Shown: in pieces, positions 24,614-33,429 of the stretch
Layout of the letters: every line of letters begins with the position of its first letter
Position numbering within the stretch: the stretch's first letter is position 1
NCBI GenBank assembly: GCA_036244975.1
Contig: BTTE01000014.1
Span: 1-46,723, forward strand
DNA length: 46,723 nucleotides
Reading direction: 5' to 3'
From: Sulfidibacterium sp036244975
GTDB lineage: Bacteria; Bacteroidota; Bacteroidia; Bacteroidales; F082
Made by a program: the position numbers and the translations under genes
The notes under the pieces: model-generated
Databases searched by the model: none
What the model was told of the DNA's origin: nothing
The model's input: only the letters and a program-made list of their open reading frames with translations

Positions 24614-25633
24614 ATGAAGAATAAAATAAACAACCTTCTGAAAGAGGTAGAAGAATTTTCAGCCGAAAATCCGGAACAACTCGAAGCTTTCAGAATAAAA
24701 TTTTTAAGCAAAAAAGGACTGGTTCCGGCGCTGTTTACCGATTTTAAAACCGTGGCGCCGGAAGATCGCCGCGAGATGGGTCAGCTGATTAACATGCTGA
24801 AACAGGCTGTTCAGAATAAAATTGTTCATCTCAAAGATAAACTGGACAAACAATCGGTATCGCAGAGCAGTGGTTTTGACCTGAGCCTTCCTGCTTCAGG
24901 TCCGCTTGGCACCCGTCATCCGCTTTCCATTGTACGGAATGAGATTATTGACATCTTTTCGCGAATTGGTTTTACGGTTTCGGAAGGTCCCGAAATCGAA
25001 GACGACTTTCACAATTTCACAGCATTGAATTTCCCCGAAGAACACCCTGCCCGCGACATGCAGGATACTTTTTTTATTGAAAAAGACCCCGACCTTGCTT
25101 TGCGCACGCATACTTCGTCGGTGCAGGTACGGGTGATGGAAAAAACGCAACCGCCCATCCGGACTATCTCGCCCGGTCGCGTGTTCCGCAACGAAGCCAT
25201 TTCAGCCCGTGCCCACTGCATTTTTCACCAGGTTGAGGGGCTTTATGTGGACGAGGATGTGTCGTTTACCGATCTGAAACAGACGCTTTTCTATTTTGCC
25301 CGCGAGCTTTTCGGTGAACATACCAAAATCCGGTTCCGTCCGTCCTATTTCCCGTTTACCGAACCATCGGCAGAAATGGATGTCTCTTGTAATATCTGTG
25401 GCGGCAAAGGATGTAACATTTGTAAATATACCGGCTGGGTTGAAATTTTGGGTTGCGGGATGGTGGATCCCAATGTGCTGGAAGCCTGCCGTATCAACAA
25501 CAAAAAATACACCGGATTTGCCTTTGGAATGGGCATTGAACGGATTACCATGCTGAAATATCAGGTGAACGATCTGCGGCTTTTCTTTGAAAACGACCTT
25601 CGATTCCTGCAACAGTTTGTGTCAGCACGATAG
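24614..25633 (+). CDS. pheS: Phenylalanyl-tRNA synthetase alpha subunit
   Basis: The alpha chain of the (alpha-beta)2 synthetase that charges tRNA-Phe. The 339 residues include an N-terminal coiled-coil arm (1-90), class II motif 1 around HPLSIVRNEIIDIFSRIGF, motif 2 in RTISPGRVFRNEAISARAHC, FRPSYFPFTEPSAEMDV, a CxxC-CxxC cluster (CNICGGKGCNICKYTGW) and motif 3 FAFGMGIERITML. The CNIC...CNIC element looks like a zinc-binding loop seen in many bacterial PheS. The beta subunit gene pheT is not in the window, so the genes are unlinked here. Start ATG 15 nt after the cyclophilin stop. Confidence 0.97.
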   Translation: MKNKINNLLKEVEEFSAENPEQLEAFRIKFLSKKGLVPALFTDFKTVAPEDRREMGQLINMLKQAVQNKIVHLKDKLDKQSVSQSSGFDLSLPASGPLGTRHPLSIVRNEIIDIFSRIGFTVSEGPEIEDDFHNFTALNFPEEHPARDMQDTFFIEKDPDLALRTHTSSVQVRVMEKTQPPIRTISPGRVFRNEAISARAHCIFHQVEGLYVDEDVSFTDLKQTLFYFARELFGEHTKIRFRPSYFPFTEPSAEMDVSCNICGGKGCNICKYTGWVEILGCGMVDPNVLEACRINNKKYTGFAFGMGIERITMLKYQVNDLRLFFENDLRFLQQFVSAR

Positions 25634-25774
25634 TCAGGAGACCTTTCCTGAAACGGAAATTTCTTTCCCTGAGTTCTGTAATTGTTCGGCTGTGCAACAG
25701 GTTTTTACACAGCATCAGAAGAGATAATTAATTTGGTTTTCAACAAAGAATGTTACATTTATTCTAAATTTGAA

Positions 25775-25782
25775 TAGCTTTG
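25775..25782 (+). promoter_or_regulatory. -7 element for the serine palmitoyltransferase gene
   Basis: TAGCTTTG matches TAnnTTTG, 53 nt before the ATG at 25836. Confidence 0.6.
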
Positions 25783-25835
25783 CATTGCTTTGTCTTTTTG
25801 TGGATAAGCAGTAGTATTAATGTAATTAAAATAAG

Positions 25836-27038
25836 ATGAGTGACTTACAAAAACGGGCTGAGAAATTTACAGAACCTCAGAAATACAAAAAACTGGGGCT
25901 TTACCCCTATTTCAGAGTTATTGAATCGGGACAGGATGCTGAGGTGGAGATTCATGGACGCAAAGTTTCCATGTTCGGCTCAAACAGTTATCTCGGCTTG
26001 ACCAGCCATCCGAAAGTAAAAGAAGCAGCGATAGCCGCCATAAAAAAATACGGAACCGGGACAGCTGGTTCACGTTTTTTGAATGGCACACTGGATATTC
26101 ATGTTGAATTGGAACACAGGCTGGCTCATTTTGTAAACAAAGAGGCAGCGCTCGCCTTTTCCACAGGTTTTCAATCGAATCTCGGAGCCATCCCTACCGT
26201 GGTAGGACGTAATGATGTAGCCATTATCGATGAGCAAAGCCACGCTTCTATTATTGATGGAACCCGCCTTTCGTTTGGCCGAATTTTAAAATACCGTCAC
26301 AATGACATGGCTTCTCTGGAAAAAGTACTGAAAAATCTTGATAATAACCACAGCGCCGATTCCCTCCGGCTCATTGTTACCGATGGCCTTTTCAGTATGG
26401 AAGGCGACATTGCCCATGTGGATAAGATTGTGCAACTGGCCGCAAAATATGATGCTTCGGTTATGATTGACGATGCCCACGGACTGGGTGTTTTTGGGAA
26501 AAACGGTTCGGGAACGGTAAGCCATTTCGGCCTCGATGGCGAAGTGGAGATGATTGTGGGTACTTTCAGTAAATCGCTGGCTTCCATAGGCGGGTTTATC
26601 GCCGGAAGTAATAGCTTGATCAATTACCTGCAACACAATGCCCGTTCTCTGATTTTCAGCGCCAGCCTGCCGCCTGCTTCTGCCGCCAGCGTAATTGCCG
26701 CACTCGACATAATCGAAAACGAACCTGAACATGTGGAAAAACTTTGGGAGAATACCCACCATGCCATTGACCGTTTTAAAGAATTGAAAATGGATGTTGG
26801 AAAATCAGAAACTCCCATTATTCCCGTTTATATTCGCGACAACGACAAGGCTTTTATCATCTCCAAAATGCTGTTCGACAATGGCGTTTTTGTGAACCCG
26901 GTGATTTCGCCGGCCGTACGCCCCGAAGATTCGCTACTACGGTTTTCGCTTATGGCCACGCACACCACCGCTCAGATCGATGATGCTATTGAAAAAATTT
27001 ATGCTGCAGGAAAAGAGCTTGGCATTTATCGGGATTAG
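25836..27038 (+). CDS. spt: Serine palmitoyltransferase (alpha-oxoamine synthase family)
   Basis: A PLP enzyme that condenses serine with an acyl-CoA to 3-ketosphinganine, the first step of sphingolipid synthesis. The 400-residue chain closely follows the Bacteroides enzyme as I recall it: LGLYPYFRVIESGQDAEVEI, MFGSNSYLGLTSHPKV, YGTGTAGSRFLNGTLDIHVE, VMIDDAHGLGVFG and GTFSKSLASIGGFIAG with the Schiff-base Lys246. Related enzymes (KBL, AONS) share the fold; the YPYF...ESGQD N-terminus and absence of biotin or threonine genes nearby favour SPT. Monocistronic with its own promoter. Product lipids sit in the outer membrane. Confidence 0.9.
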   Translation: MSDLQKRAEKFTEPQKYKKLGLYPYFRVIESGQDAEVEIHGRKVSMFGSNSYLGLTSHPKVKEAAIAAIKKYGTGTAGSRFLNGTLDIHVELEHRLAHFVNKEAALAFSTGFQSNLGAIPTVVGRNDVAIIDEQSHASIIDGTRLSFGRILKYRHNDMASLEKVLKNLDNNHSADSLRLIVTDGLFSMEGDIAHVDKIVQLAAKYDASVMIDDAHGLGVFGKNGSGTVSHFGLDGEVEMIVGTFSKSLASIGGFIAGSNSLINYLQHNARSLIFSASLPPASAASVIAALDIIENEPEHVEKLWENTHHAIDRFKELKMDVGKSETPIIPVYIRDNDKAFIISKMLFDNGVFVNPVISPAVRPEDSLLRFSLMATHTTAQIDDAIEKIYAAGKELGIYRD

Positions 27039-27179
27039 CATTTCGTTGTCATAATTAACCAACATAGAACCAGCTTTGGTTGTCTCCGTACTGAATTGTC
27101 ATCCAAAACAAAATGAGCAGTTTTGGAATAAAACAAACTTTGTGATTGTCAATTATAAAACAGAAGCTTTTTGGGAAAA

Positions 27180-27725
27180 GTGATCGGTAAATATACGGAT
27201 GATATGTCCATGGTGAAAGCCGCGATAGCAGAAGACCAAAACGCTTTTGAACAGATTGTGGGCAAATACAGGACTTTGGTAGCAAAAGTGATTGTGGGAA
27301 TGCTAGGCAACCGTGCCGATGCGGAGGATGTGGGACAGGAGGCATTTCTGCGGTTTTACCGTTCCATGCATCAGTACAAAGGCGATGCCGCTCTGGGGAC
27401 TTATCTCACACGGATAGCCATAAACCTGTCGCTCAACGAGCTGAAAAGAAGAGGTTCGCGCAAGTGGCTGAGCCTCGAAGAAAAGCACAGCAGTTATTAC
27501 GCAGATAACCGTTCTTATCATGATAAAGATAATACGGAACTGGTGGAAAAAGCACTGGCACAGCTGGACGTCAAATACCGTAGTGTGGTGGTTCTCCGGA
27601 TTATGCAGGGATTTTCTACCAAAGAAACCGCCGAAATGCTGAAATTACCCATCGGCACAGTACTCTCGCGACTGGCGAGGGCACAGGATAAATTAAAACA
27701 GATTATTCGTAAACTGGAGGAATAA
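27180..27725 (+). CDS. ECF-type RNA polymerase sigma factor
   Basis: A roughly 181-residue sigma-70 family factor with region 2 (MVKAAIAEDQNAFEQIVGKY, then RADAEDVGQEAFLRFYRSMH) and region 4 (YRSVVVLRIMQGFSTKETAE, LPIGTVLSRLARAQDKLKQ). It lacks regions 1 and 3, as ECF factors do. The start is uncertain: TTG 27171, GTG 27180 and ATG 27204 are in frame. The TDD before MSMV belongs to the conserved region, so GTG 27180 is preferred over the ATG. It is followed at 4 nt by an anti-sigma-like gene and then a Spy-like gene, so it probably controls an envelope-stress operon including itself. Confidence 0.9.
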   Translation: MIGKYTDDMSMVKAAIAEDQNAFEQIVGKYRTLVAKVIVGMLGNRADAEDVGQEAFLRFYRSMHQYKGDAALGTYLTRIAINLSLNELKRRGSRKWLSLEEKHSSYYADNRSYHDKDNTELVEKALAQLDVKYRSVVVLRIMQGFSTKETAEMLKLPIGTVLSRLARAQDKLKQIIRKLEE

Positions 27726-27729
27726 TGTT

Positions 27730-28107
27730 ATGGAAGATGTAAAACAATTGTTGTTGCGCTCGTACGATTCGTCGCTGAATGAAAAAGAAAAACGGCAACT
27801 TCAGGACAGGCTTGTGCAATCGGAAGTGTTCAGAAAGGAAAAAGAAAACCTGGATAACGTGCGGTCAAAAATAGCTGCTTTTGATGCAGACTTCTCTGCC
27901 GGATTTACCGAAAGGCTTATGCAACGTATTGCCGGTGAAAGCGGGTTTGCTTTTCTTGCGGTTTTTCGTGCTTTCGCGCTGCCGGGAGTGGCGGCTATTA
28001 TTTTGATTCTACTCACGGTTTATTTTATGGATGGTAGTCTGTATTTAAACAGTTTGCTGGGTATCGATGGTTATGCTCCCTATCTGGGCATGCTCAGTAT
28101 TTTTTAA
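27730..28107 (+). CDS. Anti-sigma-factor-like single-span membrane protein
   Basis: A 125-residue protein with a cytoplasmic N-terminal helical part (1-70, MEDVKQLLLRSYDSSLNEKE and then KRQLQDRLVQSEVF), one membrane span at about 82-101 (FALPGVAAIILILLTVYFMD) and a short outer tail. The N-terminal half resembles the zinc-free anti-sigma domains that hold ECF factors at the membrane, but the homology is too weak for a sure family name. Position 4 nt after the sigma gene is the main argument. The translation starts overlap the end of the sigma gene context, suggesting coupling. Confidence 0.7.
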   Translation: MEDVKQLLLRSYDSSLNEKEKRQLQDRLVQSEVFRKEKENLDNVRSKIAAFDADFSAGFTERLMQRIAGESGFAFLAVFRAFALPGVAAIILILLTVYFMDGSLYLNSLLGIDGYAPYLGMLSIF

Positions 28108-28124
28108 AACGAAAAAGCATTGTT

Positions 28125-28553
28125 ATGAATACAAAATTAAAATACACCCTGGCTTTTGTTGCTGTTTTGCTGATTGGTTTTGTCCTGGGCTTCTTGGTGA
28201 GCGGAAGGCTCACAGACAACCGGGTGAATCGTATGCAAAAATATTTTACTGAAAAAGGATTTCGCTATGAGTTTATGCACCTGTTGCATCCATCGCCTGA
28301 GCAATTGGACAAAATGAGACCCATCCTGGAAAATTATGCCCAAAAAAACCGGGAAAACATGATGTTTTTTCGCGAACAGCAGCGACAACTTATGAAAAAT
28401 CTACACCACGATCTTAAACCTTTCCTGTCGCCGAATCAGGTAAGACGCCTTGAAATCATGAAACATCGTCGTATGCGTTTTATGAGAAACGGCCCCATGT
28501 CCCGCAGCCGCATGCATCCTCCAAACGGCAGACCACGCAGACCGGGCTCATAG
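28125..28553 (+). CDS. Spy/CpxP-like periplasmic sensor protein, membrane-anchored
   Basis: A 142-residue protein with an N-terminal signal anchor (about 8-26, TLAFVAVLLIGFVLGFLVSG) and a helical, Met/Arg/His-rich body. The region FMHLLHPSPEQLDKMRPILE matches the LTxxQ-type helix of the Spy/CpxP/heavy-metal-resistance family. The C-terminus is basic and disordered (residues 112-142). Such proteins act as chaperones or sense periplasmic stress or metals. Third gene of the sigma operon (18 nt after the anti-sigma stop). Its stop TAG (28551-28553) directly abuts the stop of the convergent transaldolase gene; the two CDS overlap by 6 nt. Confidence 0.75.
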   Translation: MNTKLKYTLAFVAVLLIGFVLGFLVSGRLTDNRVNRMQKYFTEKGFRYEFMHLLHPSPEQLDKMRPILENYAQKNRENMMFFREQQRQLMKNLHHDLKPFLSPNQVRRLEIMKHRRMRFMRNGPMSRSRMHPPNGRPRRPGS

Positions 28554-29504
28554 TTGTCTCTGAATATATTTTTCCAGTGTGCGGATATCGTTGCTAAAAC
28601 GGCGAATTCCTTCAGCAAGTTTTTGGTTGGCCATGGGGTTTTCGTTCATGTGCCAGCGGAATGACATCTGATCCAGGGTTACCTTTTCCATTTTTGATTG
28701 CGCTGCTTTCTCCGGTGTAAGGGATGGTTTCAACGGTTCGTTAGAGTTTTCAAGCTCTTCGAGCAAATTGGGCGAAATGGTTAACAGGTCACAACCGGCC
28801 AGCGCCATAATCTCCTCTTTATTCCGGAAACTGGCTCCCATAATTTGGGTTGTATAACCAAATTTTTTATAATAATTGTAAATTTCGCGTACCGACAGAA
28901 CGCCCGGATCCTGTCCGACAGGAATATGGTCAACACCTTTTTCTTTTTTATACCAGTCCAGAATGCGCCCCACAAAAGGCGATACCAGCGTTACATGTGC
29001 ATCGGCACAGGCGATGGCTTGTGTGAGGCAGAAGAGCAGGGTTAGGTTGGTGTGGATTCCCTCTCTTTCAAGGATTTCAGTAGCCCGGATACCTTCCCAT
29101 GTTGCTGCAACTTTTATGAGTACCCTGTTACGCGAAACGCCTTCTTTTTCATACATACGAATCAGCCCTTTGGCAAAAAAGATTGTGTCGTAAATGCGAA
29201 ACGAAAGACGGGCATCTACTTCGGTGGAGACTCTTCCGGGGACAATCTTTAAAATTTCGGTACCAAAATTCACAAAGGTCTTCTTCAGGCCTTCCCGCAG
29301 CTTCTTTTTTTCGTCACCTTTTGTTTTTTTGGCATAATCCACGGCATCATCCACCAGCCATTTGTATTTTGGCGTCAGTGCCGCCTGTAAAATTAACGAT
29401 GGATTAGTGGTGGCATCCTGCGGTTTATATTTTTCAATAGATTGAAAATCACCGGTATCGGCAACAACGGTAGTATATTTTTTTAATTGTTCAAGCGTGT
29501 TCAT
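28548..29504 (-). CDS. tal: Transaldolase
   Basis: Transfers a dihydroxyacetone unit between sugar phosphates in the non-oxidative pentose phosphate pathway. The 318-residue length is that of the TalB-type enzyme. Visible are TTNPSLILQAA, EVDARLSF, VLIKVAATWEGIRA (Schiff-base Lys), HTNLTLLFCLTQAIACADAH and ISPFVGRILDW-like SPFVGRILDWYKK. The start at 29504 (MNTLEQLKKYTTVVADTGDF) is supported by a -7 element 21 nt upstream; an earlier in-frame ATG at 29597 lies upstream of that promoter and is rejected. Transcribed alone, convergent with the ECF operon. Confidence 0.96.
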   Translation of the reverse strand: MNTLEQLKKYTTVVADTGDFQSIEKYKPQDATTNPSLILQAALTPKYKWLVDDAVDYAKKTKGDEKKKLREGLKKTFVNFGTEILKIVPGRVSTEVDARLSFRIYDTIFFAKGLIRMYEKEGVSRNRVLIKVAATWEGIRATEILEREGIHTNLTLLFCLTQAIACADAHVTLVSPFVGRILDWYKKEKGVDHIPVGQDPGVLSVREIYNYYKKFGYTTQIMGASFRNKEEIMALAGCDLLTISPNLLEELENSNEPLKPSLTPEKAAQSKMEKVTLDQMSFRWHMNENPMANQKLAEGIRRFSNDIRTLEKYIQRQL

Positions 29505-29525
29505 AGTCCATCTTTTTTCTCCAAT

Positions 29526-29533
29526 CAAAGATA
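29526..29533 (-). promoter_or_regulatory. -7 element for tal
   Basis: Minus strand TATCTTTG matches TAnnTTTG, 21 nt before the ATG at 29504. Confidence 0.7.
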
Positions 29534-29670
29534 AACGAACTTCTTTAAAAACAGGAAAGGTTGTCGTTTTTATCGTGAAATAATTTTTTGTCAGCAAAAA
29601 GTAATGCTAAATGCTGAATGGAAATTGGAGCTTGTGTCGCTTTTGTTATATGATAAGACCGTCCGGAAAA

Positions 29671-31245
29671 CTAAAACTCAGAGGTGAAATAAAATTGAAG
29701 ATCCGGATATTTCTCCTGAGCCATCTGCAACGAAAAGGGTGAATCGGCAAGAAAAACTTCCCGGCCTTCTTTATCCAGGGCAATTTGTCCGCTTTTGCGT
29801 GCTCTGAAATCCTCTAACTGTGTTTTATTCTCGCTGATAAACCAGGCAGTTTTGTACAGCGTAATCGGTTCGTAGCGACATTTGGCGTTGTACTCGTGCT
29901 CCAGCCGGTATTGAATGACTTCAAACTGTAATGCGCCCACGGTTCCGATAATCTTCCGGCCACTCTGTTTTCCGGTAAAAAGTTGTGCCACCCCTTCGTC
30001 CATGAGCTGGTCAATACCTTTTGCAAGTTGCTTTGACCGCATGGGATCGGCATTCACCACATAGCGGAAAAGCTCCGGTGAAAAACTGGGAATGCCTTTA
30101 AAAAGCAAAACTTCTCCTTCGGTGAGTGTATCACCGATTTTAAAATTACCTGTATCGTGCAGCCCCACAATGTCGCCGGGATAAACAGCTTCTATAACCG
30201 ATTTCTTTTGTGCCATGAATGCCGTCGGGCTGGAAAATTTCAACAACCGGTTTTGACGTACATGCAGGTAGTTGGTGTTTCGCCGGAAAACACCGGAAAC
30301 CACCCGTACAAAAGCAATACGGTCGCGATGTTTGGGGTCCATGTTGGCATGGATTTTAAACACAAAACCGGTGAATGACTCTTCTTCCGGTTTTATGAAC
30401 CGCCTGTCACTTTCGCGCCCCAGCGGTGCAGGCGCAATTTCGATAAAAACATCCAGCAACTCTTTCACCCCGAAATTATTGAGCGCGCTGCCGAAAAACA
30501 CAGGTGAAATATCTCCCGAAAGGTAGGCTTCCTTCTGAAACAATGGATAAACACCCTGCACCAGCTCCAGCTCTTCGCGTAGGTTTCCGGCATCATCGCC
30601 AAGATAATCTTCCAGCTCGGGATTGTTCATGTCGTCAAACCGGATGCTCTCCTCAATAGTTTGTCTGCCGGGAGAAAACAGCTGCAGGTTTTTGTAATAA
30701 ATATTGTAAACGCCTTTGAAAGTGCTTCCCATACCAATGGGCCAACTCAGTGGTGTTACTTTCAGATTCAGTTTCTGTTCAATTTCGTCCAGCAACTCGA
30801 AAGCATCTTTGCCGGGGCGATCCAATTTATTGATAAACACCATAATCGGTATTTTTCGCATACGGCAGACTTTGACCAGCTTTTCGGTTTGCGGTTCCAC
30901 GCCTTTGGCCACATCTATCACCACTATCACACTGTCCACAGCGGTGAGTGTCCGGAATGTGTCTTCGGCAAAATCCTGGTGACCGGGGGTGTCGAGGATA
31001 TTGATCTTGGTGTCGCGGTATTCGAAGCCCATGACGGATGTGGCAACGGAAATACCACGTTGCCGTTCAATCTCCATCCAGTCGGAGGTAGCTGTTTTCT
31101 TAATTTTATTGGATTTCACCGCGCCGGCAACCTGAATAGCCCCGCCATAAAGCAACAGCTTTTCCGTCAGCGTAGTCTTCCCTGCATCCGGGTGACTGAC
31201 AATGGCAAAAGTACGCCGGCGTGCAATTTCTTTTTTATTAACCAT
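29671..31245 (-). CDS. prfC: Peptide chain release factor 3
   Basis: A GTPase that recycles release factors 1 and 2 from the ribosome after termination. The 524-residue chain has the translational GTPase motifs: G1 SHPDAGKTTLTEKLL, the switch region WMEIERQRGISVATSVM, G3 LDTPGHQDF, G4 INKLDR, and RF3-specific segments TPLSWPIGMGSTFKGVYN and GALQFEVIQYRLEHEYNAKC. The start is the ATG at 31245 (MVNKKEIARRRTFAIVSH); an in-frame ATG at 31314 precedes the promoter and is rejected. Monocistronic. Confidence 0.96.
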   Translation of the reverse strand: MVNKKEIARRRTFAIVSHPDAGKTTLTEKLLLYGGAIQVAGAVKSNKIKKTATSDWMEIERQRGISVATSVMGFEYRDTKINILDTPGHQDFAEDTFRTLTAVDSVIVVIDVAKGVEPQTEKLVKVCRMRKIPIMVFINKLDRPGKDAFELLDEIEQKLNLKVTPLSWPIGMGSTFKGVYNIYYKNLQLFSPGRQTIEESIRFDDMNNPELEDYLGDDAGNLREELELVQGVYPLFQKEAYLSGDISPVFFGSALNNFGVKELLDVFIEIAPAPLGRESDRRFIKPEEESFTGFVFKIHANMDPKHRDRIAFVRVVSGVFRRNTNYLHVRQNRLLKFSSPTAFMAQKKSVIEAVYPGDIVGLHDTGNFKIGDTLTEGEVLLFKGIPSFSPELFRYVVNADPMRSKQLAKGIDQLMDEGVAQLFTGKQSGRKIIGTVGALQFEVIQYRLEHEYNAKCRYEPITLYKTAWFISENKTQLEDFRARKSGQIALDKEGREVFLADSPFSLQMAQEKYPDLQFYFTSEF

Positions 31246-31263
31246 GTAAATTTTTTGAGGATG

Positions 31264-31271
31264 CAAAAGTA
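31264..31271 (-). promoter_or_regulatory. -7 element for prfC
   Basis: Minus strand TACTTTTG matches TAnnTTTG, 18 nt before the ATG at 31245. Confidence 0.7.
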
Positions 31272-31399
31272 GAAAAAGCAGGATAATATGAAACCAGAAT
31301 AGGATATGGTTCAAGCGGATGTATGAACCTGTTTATAAGCGAAAACTTTAACTATTATTGGTATGCATAGTTGTTGTTGTGGCGAATTATTATTTGATT

Positions 31400-31690
31400 T
31401 TAAGTTATTGATATATCTAATCGTTTCCCAAAACCAAGTTCAATTAGTCTATATAAAGTTGACAACTGAATATCACTATGTCCGTTCTCAATTCTTGATA
31501 TAAAACTTTTCTTTGTCCCTGTTTTATTGGCCAATTGTTCTTGTGTCATTTGTGCCTCCTTCCGTGTTTCCCTAATTATTTCTCCAATGGCAAATGCTTT
31601 AGCCTTTATCTCAAATTCTGTTCGTTTTACTGTCCCAAGAACACCATATCGTTGGTCAAGATGCTCTTCAAATGTTGTTGTATTACTCAT
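31400..31690 (-). CDS. HigA-type antitoxin with XRE helix-turn-helix
   Basis: A 96-residue DNA-binding antitoxin. Residues about 38-92 form a Cro/C1-type helix-turn-helix: IGEIIRETRKEAQMTQEQLA, NKTGTKKSFISRIENGHSDI, then QLSTLYRLIELGFG. The N-terminal 35 residues (FEEHLDQRYGVLGTVKRTEF) are the usual toxin-contact extension of this family. Its start overlaps the end of the toxin gene by 8 nt, so translation is coupled and the order is toxin first, antitoxin second, as in higBA. It should bind the promoter just upstream of the toxin gene and repress the pair. Base composition is more A/T-rich than the neighbours. Confidence 0.88.
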   Translation of the reverse strand: MSNTTTFEEHLDQRYGVLGTVKRTEFEIKAKAFAIGEIIRETRKEAQMTQEQLANKTGTKKSFISRIENGHSDIQLSTLYRLIELGFGKRLDISIT

Positions 31691-32039
31691 TTTTCCCTCC
31701 TTTTTTTAATTCAAAATATTCCGCCTTTATTCTTAATGCTTTCTCTATTTCTTTTCTTGGTGTTTTCCTTGATTTCTTTTGAAAGCCATTGAAAAGAACA
31801 ATAACTTTTCCCTCGTCAAAGCAACAAAATATTCTATAAATGTTACTTTCAAATGCTATCCTAATTTCAAACAGTCCATCTGTTCCTTCCATATATTGAA
31901 AAAACTTTTTCGGAATTCTGTCTGCAATAGTTACCAGATAAAGTACATAGTCTATCTTATCTTTTACTCTTTCAGTTTGTAGATCAAAGAAATCTTTGTA
32001 ATGATTTTTGAAATATACTAATTGCCTTTTCTTTTCCAC
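31683..32039 (-). CDS. HigB/RelE-superfamily toxin (PF05973 type)
   Basis: A 118-residue toxin of the phage-Gp49-like HigB group, related to RelE mRNA interferases. The signature FQYMEGTDGLFEIRIAFESN, then IYRIFCCFDEGKVIVLFNGF and QKKSRKTPRKEIEKAL is typical. These proteins cut mRNA on the ribosome unless bound by the antitoxin. The start codon is GTG at 32039; no other start fits. The -7 promoter element ends only 4 nt before it, so the transcript is probably leaderless. Frame and key positively charged residues are intact, so the pair is likely functional. It sits between prfC and the M16 peptidase operon, all on the minus strand. Confidence 0.88.
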   Translation of the reverse strand: MEKKRQLVYFKNHYKDFFDLQTERVKDKIDYVLYLVTIADRIPKKFFQYMEGTDGLFEIRIAFESNIYRIFCCFDEGKVIVLFNGFQKKSRKTPRKEIEKALRIKAEYFELKKGGKNE

Positions 32040-32043
32040 GCTG

Positions 32044-32051
32044 CAAAGTTA
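32044..32051 (-). promoter_or_regulatory. -7 element for the toxin-antitoxin pair
   Basis: Minus strand TAACTTTG matches TAnnTTTG, ending 4 nt before the GTG start codon; implies a leaderless or near-leaderless transcript. Confidence 0.6.
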
Positions 32052-32118
32052 ACGAATAATGGAACAACAATCAACATATAATTGTAAATTTTTTATTGAA
32101 TATACTTTTTTTAATTGG

Positions 32119-33429
32119 CTACAACAATTCCGAAACGTTGCCCACAACGAGTGTTTTCATATTGTCCGGATTCAGATATTTCCCGGCCAGCGCAAGCAAA
32201 TCGTCCGGGGTGTGTTGTATCATCTGCTCCAGACTCTCTTTGTAAAATGAGAAAGGAATTTCCAGCTCGGCGCTCTTCTTAAATCTTTCGGCCAGCTGTA
32301 CAGGGCCGTCAAAATTGCTAAGATAAGAACCGTAAACGTAATTTTTTACCGTGTTCAGCTCTGTTTCACTGATTTTTTCTTCACACAGGCGTCGCATTTG
32401 ATGCTTGATTTCCTGCAAAGCTTCGGCTGTATATTTAGCGTTTACTTCGGTAGCTATGGCAAACAAACTGGCATGACGGTGATTTTGGATAGCCGAAAAT
32501 ATCCCGTAAGTGTAACCTTTTTCTTCCCGGATGCTGCTCATGAGTCGCGAGCCGAAATAACCGCCCAGCACAGTGTTCAGTAAGTTGAGTCCGGGATAAT
32601 CGGGATGCCGGCGCGAGAGGCTGAGTGTGCCGAGTCGGAGTGCAGACTGTAGCACCTTCTTTCTCTCAATAAGCTGCTGCTGTTGCGGTTCGGGAAGCAC
32701 GAAATCTATGGCCGTAGTAACCGTTTCCTGTTGTTTTCTCCGTGGCAGGACACCCAGTATCCGGTTCAGGTTCTGCAAAAGCGCGTCATCAATTTTTCCA
32801 CTCAGGATGACATAAAAACCGGCATCGCAATAACGATGACGATAAAAGTCAATAAGATTTTCACGGGTGAGTTTCCCAAAATCGTCAGCTTCCACCACCT
32901 GTCCGTAAGCTGATTTGTTTCCGAAAATCAATTTGTTAAAATCCTGCGAAGCTTTATAGTGTACTTTTTGTATGTTGACCTGGTATTCCTGCCTTTTCCG
33001 GTCGGTGTAAATGACGAGTTCCTCTTCAGGAAAGATTGCTTCCGTAATCAACTTTCCCATGAGTGGCAACAGGCTGTCGTAATATTTTGCGAGTCCGTAT
33101 AGTGTGATGCCTGCCGTGTCTTTGGTAAGAAAATAATCGGTATAAGCACCGTGGAAATCCAGTATTTCGGCAATTTGAACCGATGTATGACTTTGGGTTC
33201 CCTCGCTGAGCAAATTGTTGACAGCAGCAGCCTGTAACTTAACATTCTGAAAAGATGTGCCGGCATCAAAAACCAGATCGAGGCGTGTAACTTCCTGGTT
33301 TTCTCCCGGAAAGATATATGCGGGAAGTCCGTTATCGAGAACGACTTTTTCCGGGTCTGCAATGTTCAGCTTTTCGAAACCGGCAGGCTGCGGCATTTTT
33401 GTCCGGTCGGGATGAATTATTTTGCTCAT
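32119..33429 (-). CDS. M16 family peptidase-like protein, non-catalytic partner
   Basis: A 436-residue member of the pitrilysin (M16B) family lacking the HxxEH zinc motif: the matching place reads QAAAVNNLLSEGTQ. It keeps the C-terminal segment SRLMSSIREEKGYTYGIFSA with the conserved Arg/Tyr used by the non-catalytic subunit of heterodimeric M16 proteases to grip substrate. It starts within the last 4 nt of the upstream catalytic gene (ATGA overlap), so the two are translationally coupled and likely form a dimer. No signal peptide is seen, so the location is probably cytoplasmic. Substrate unknown. Confidence 0.9.
   Translation of the reverse strand: MSKIIHPDRTKMPQPAGFEKLNIADPEKVVLDNGLPAYIFPGENQEVTRLDLVFDAGTSFQNVKLQAAAVNNLLSEGTQSHTSVQIAEILDFHGAYTDYFLTKDTAGITLYGLAKYYDSLLPLMGKLITEAIFPEEELVIYTDRKRQEYQVNIQKVHYKASQDFNKLIFGNKSAYGQVVEADDFGKLTRENLIDFYRHRYCDAGFYVILSGKIDDALLQNLNRILGVLPRRKQQETVTTAIDFVLPEPQQQQLIERKKVLQSALRLGTLSLSRRHPDYPGLNLLNTVLGGYFGSRLMSSIREEKGYTYGIFSAIQNHRHASLFAIATEVNAKYTAEALQEIKHQMRRLCEEKISETELNTVKNYVYGSYLSNFDGPVQLAERFKKSAELEIPFSFYKESLEQMIQHTPDDLLALAGKYLNPDNMKTLVVGNVSELL

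Noticed and set aside
25690..25720. GCTGTG/CACAGC inverted repeat after pheS considered as terminator
   Set aside because: Only six pairs with a long loop and no T-run following; too weak.
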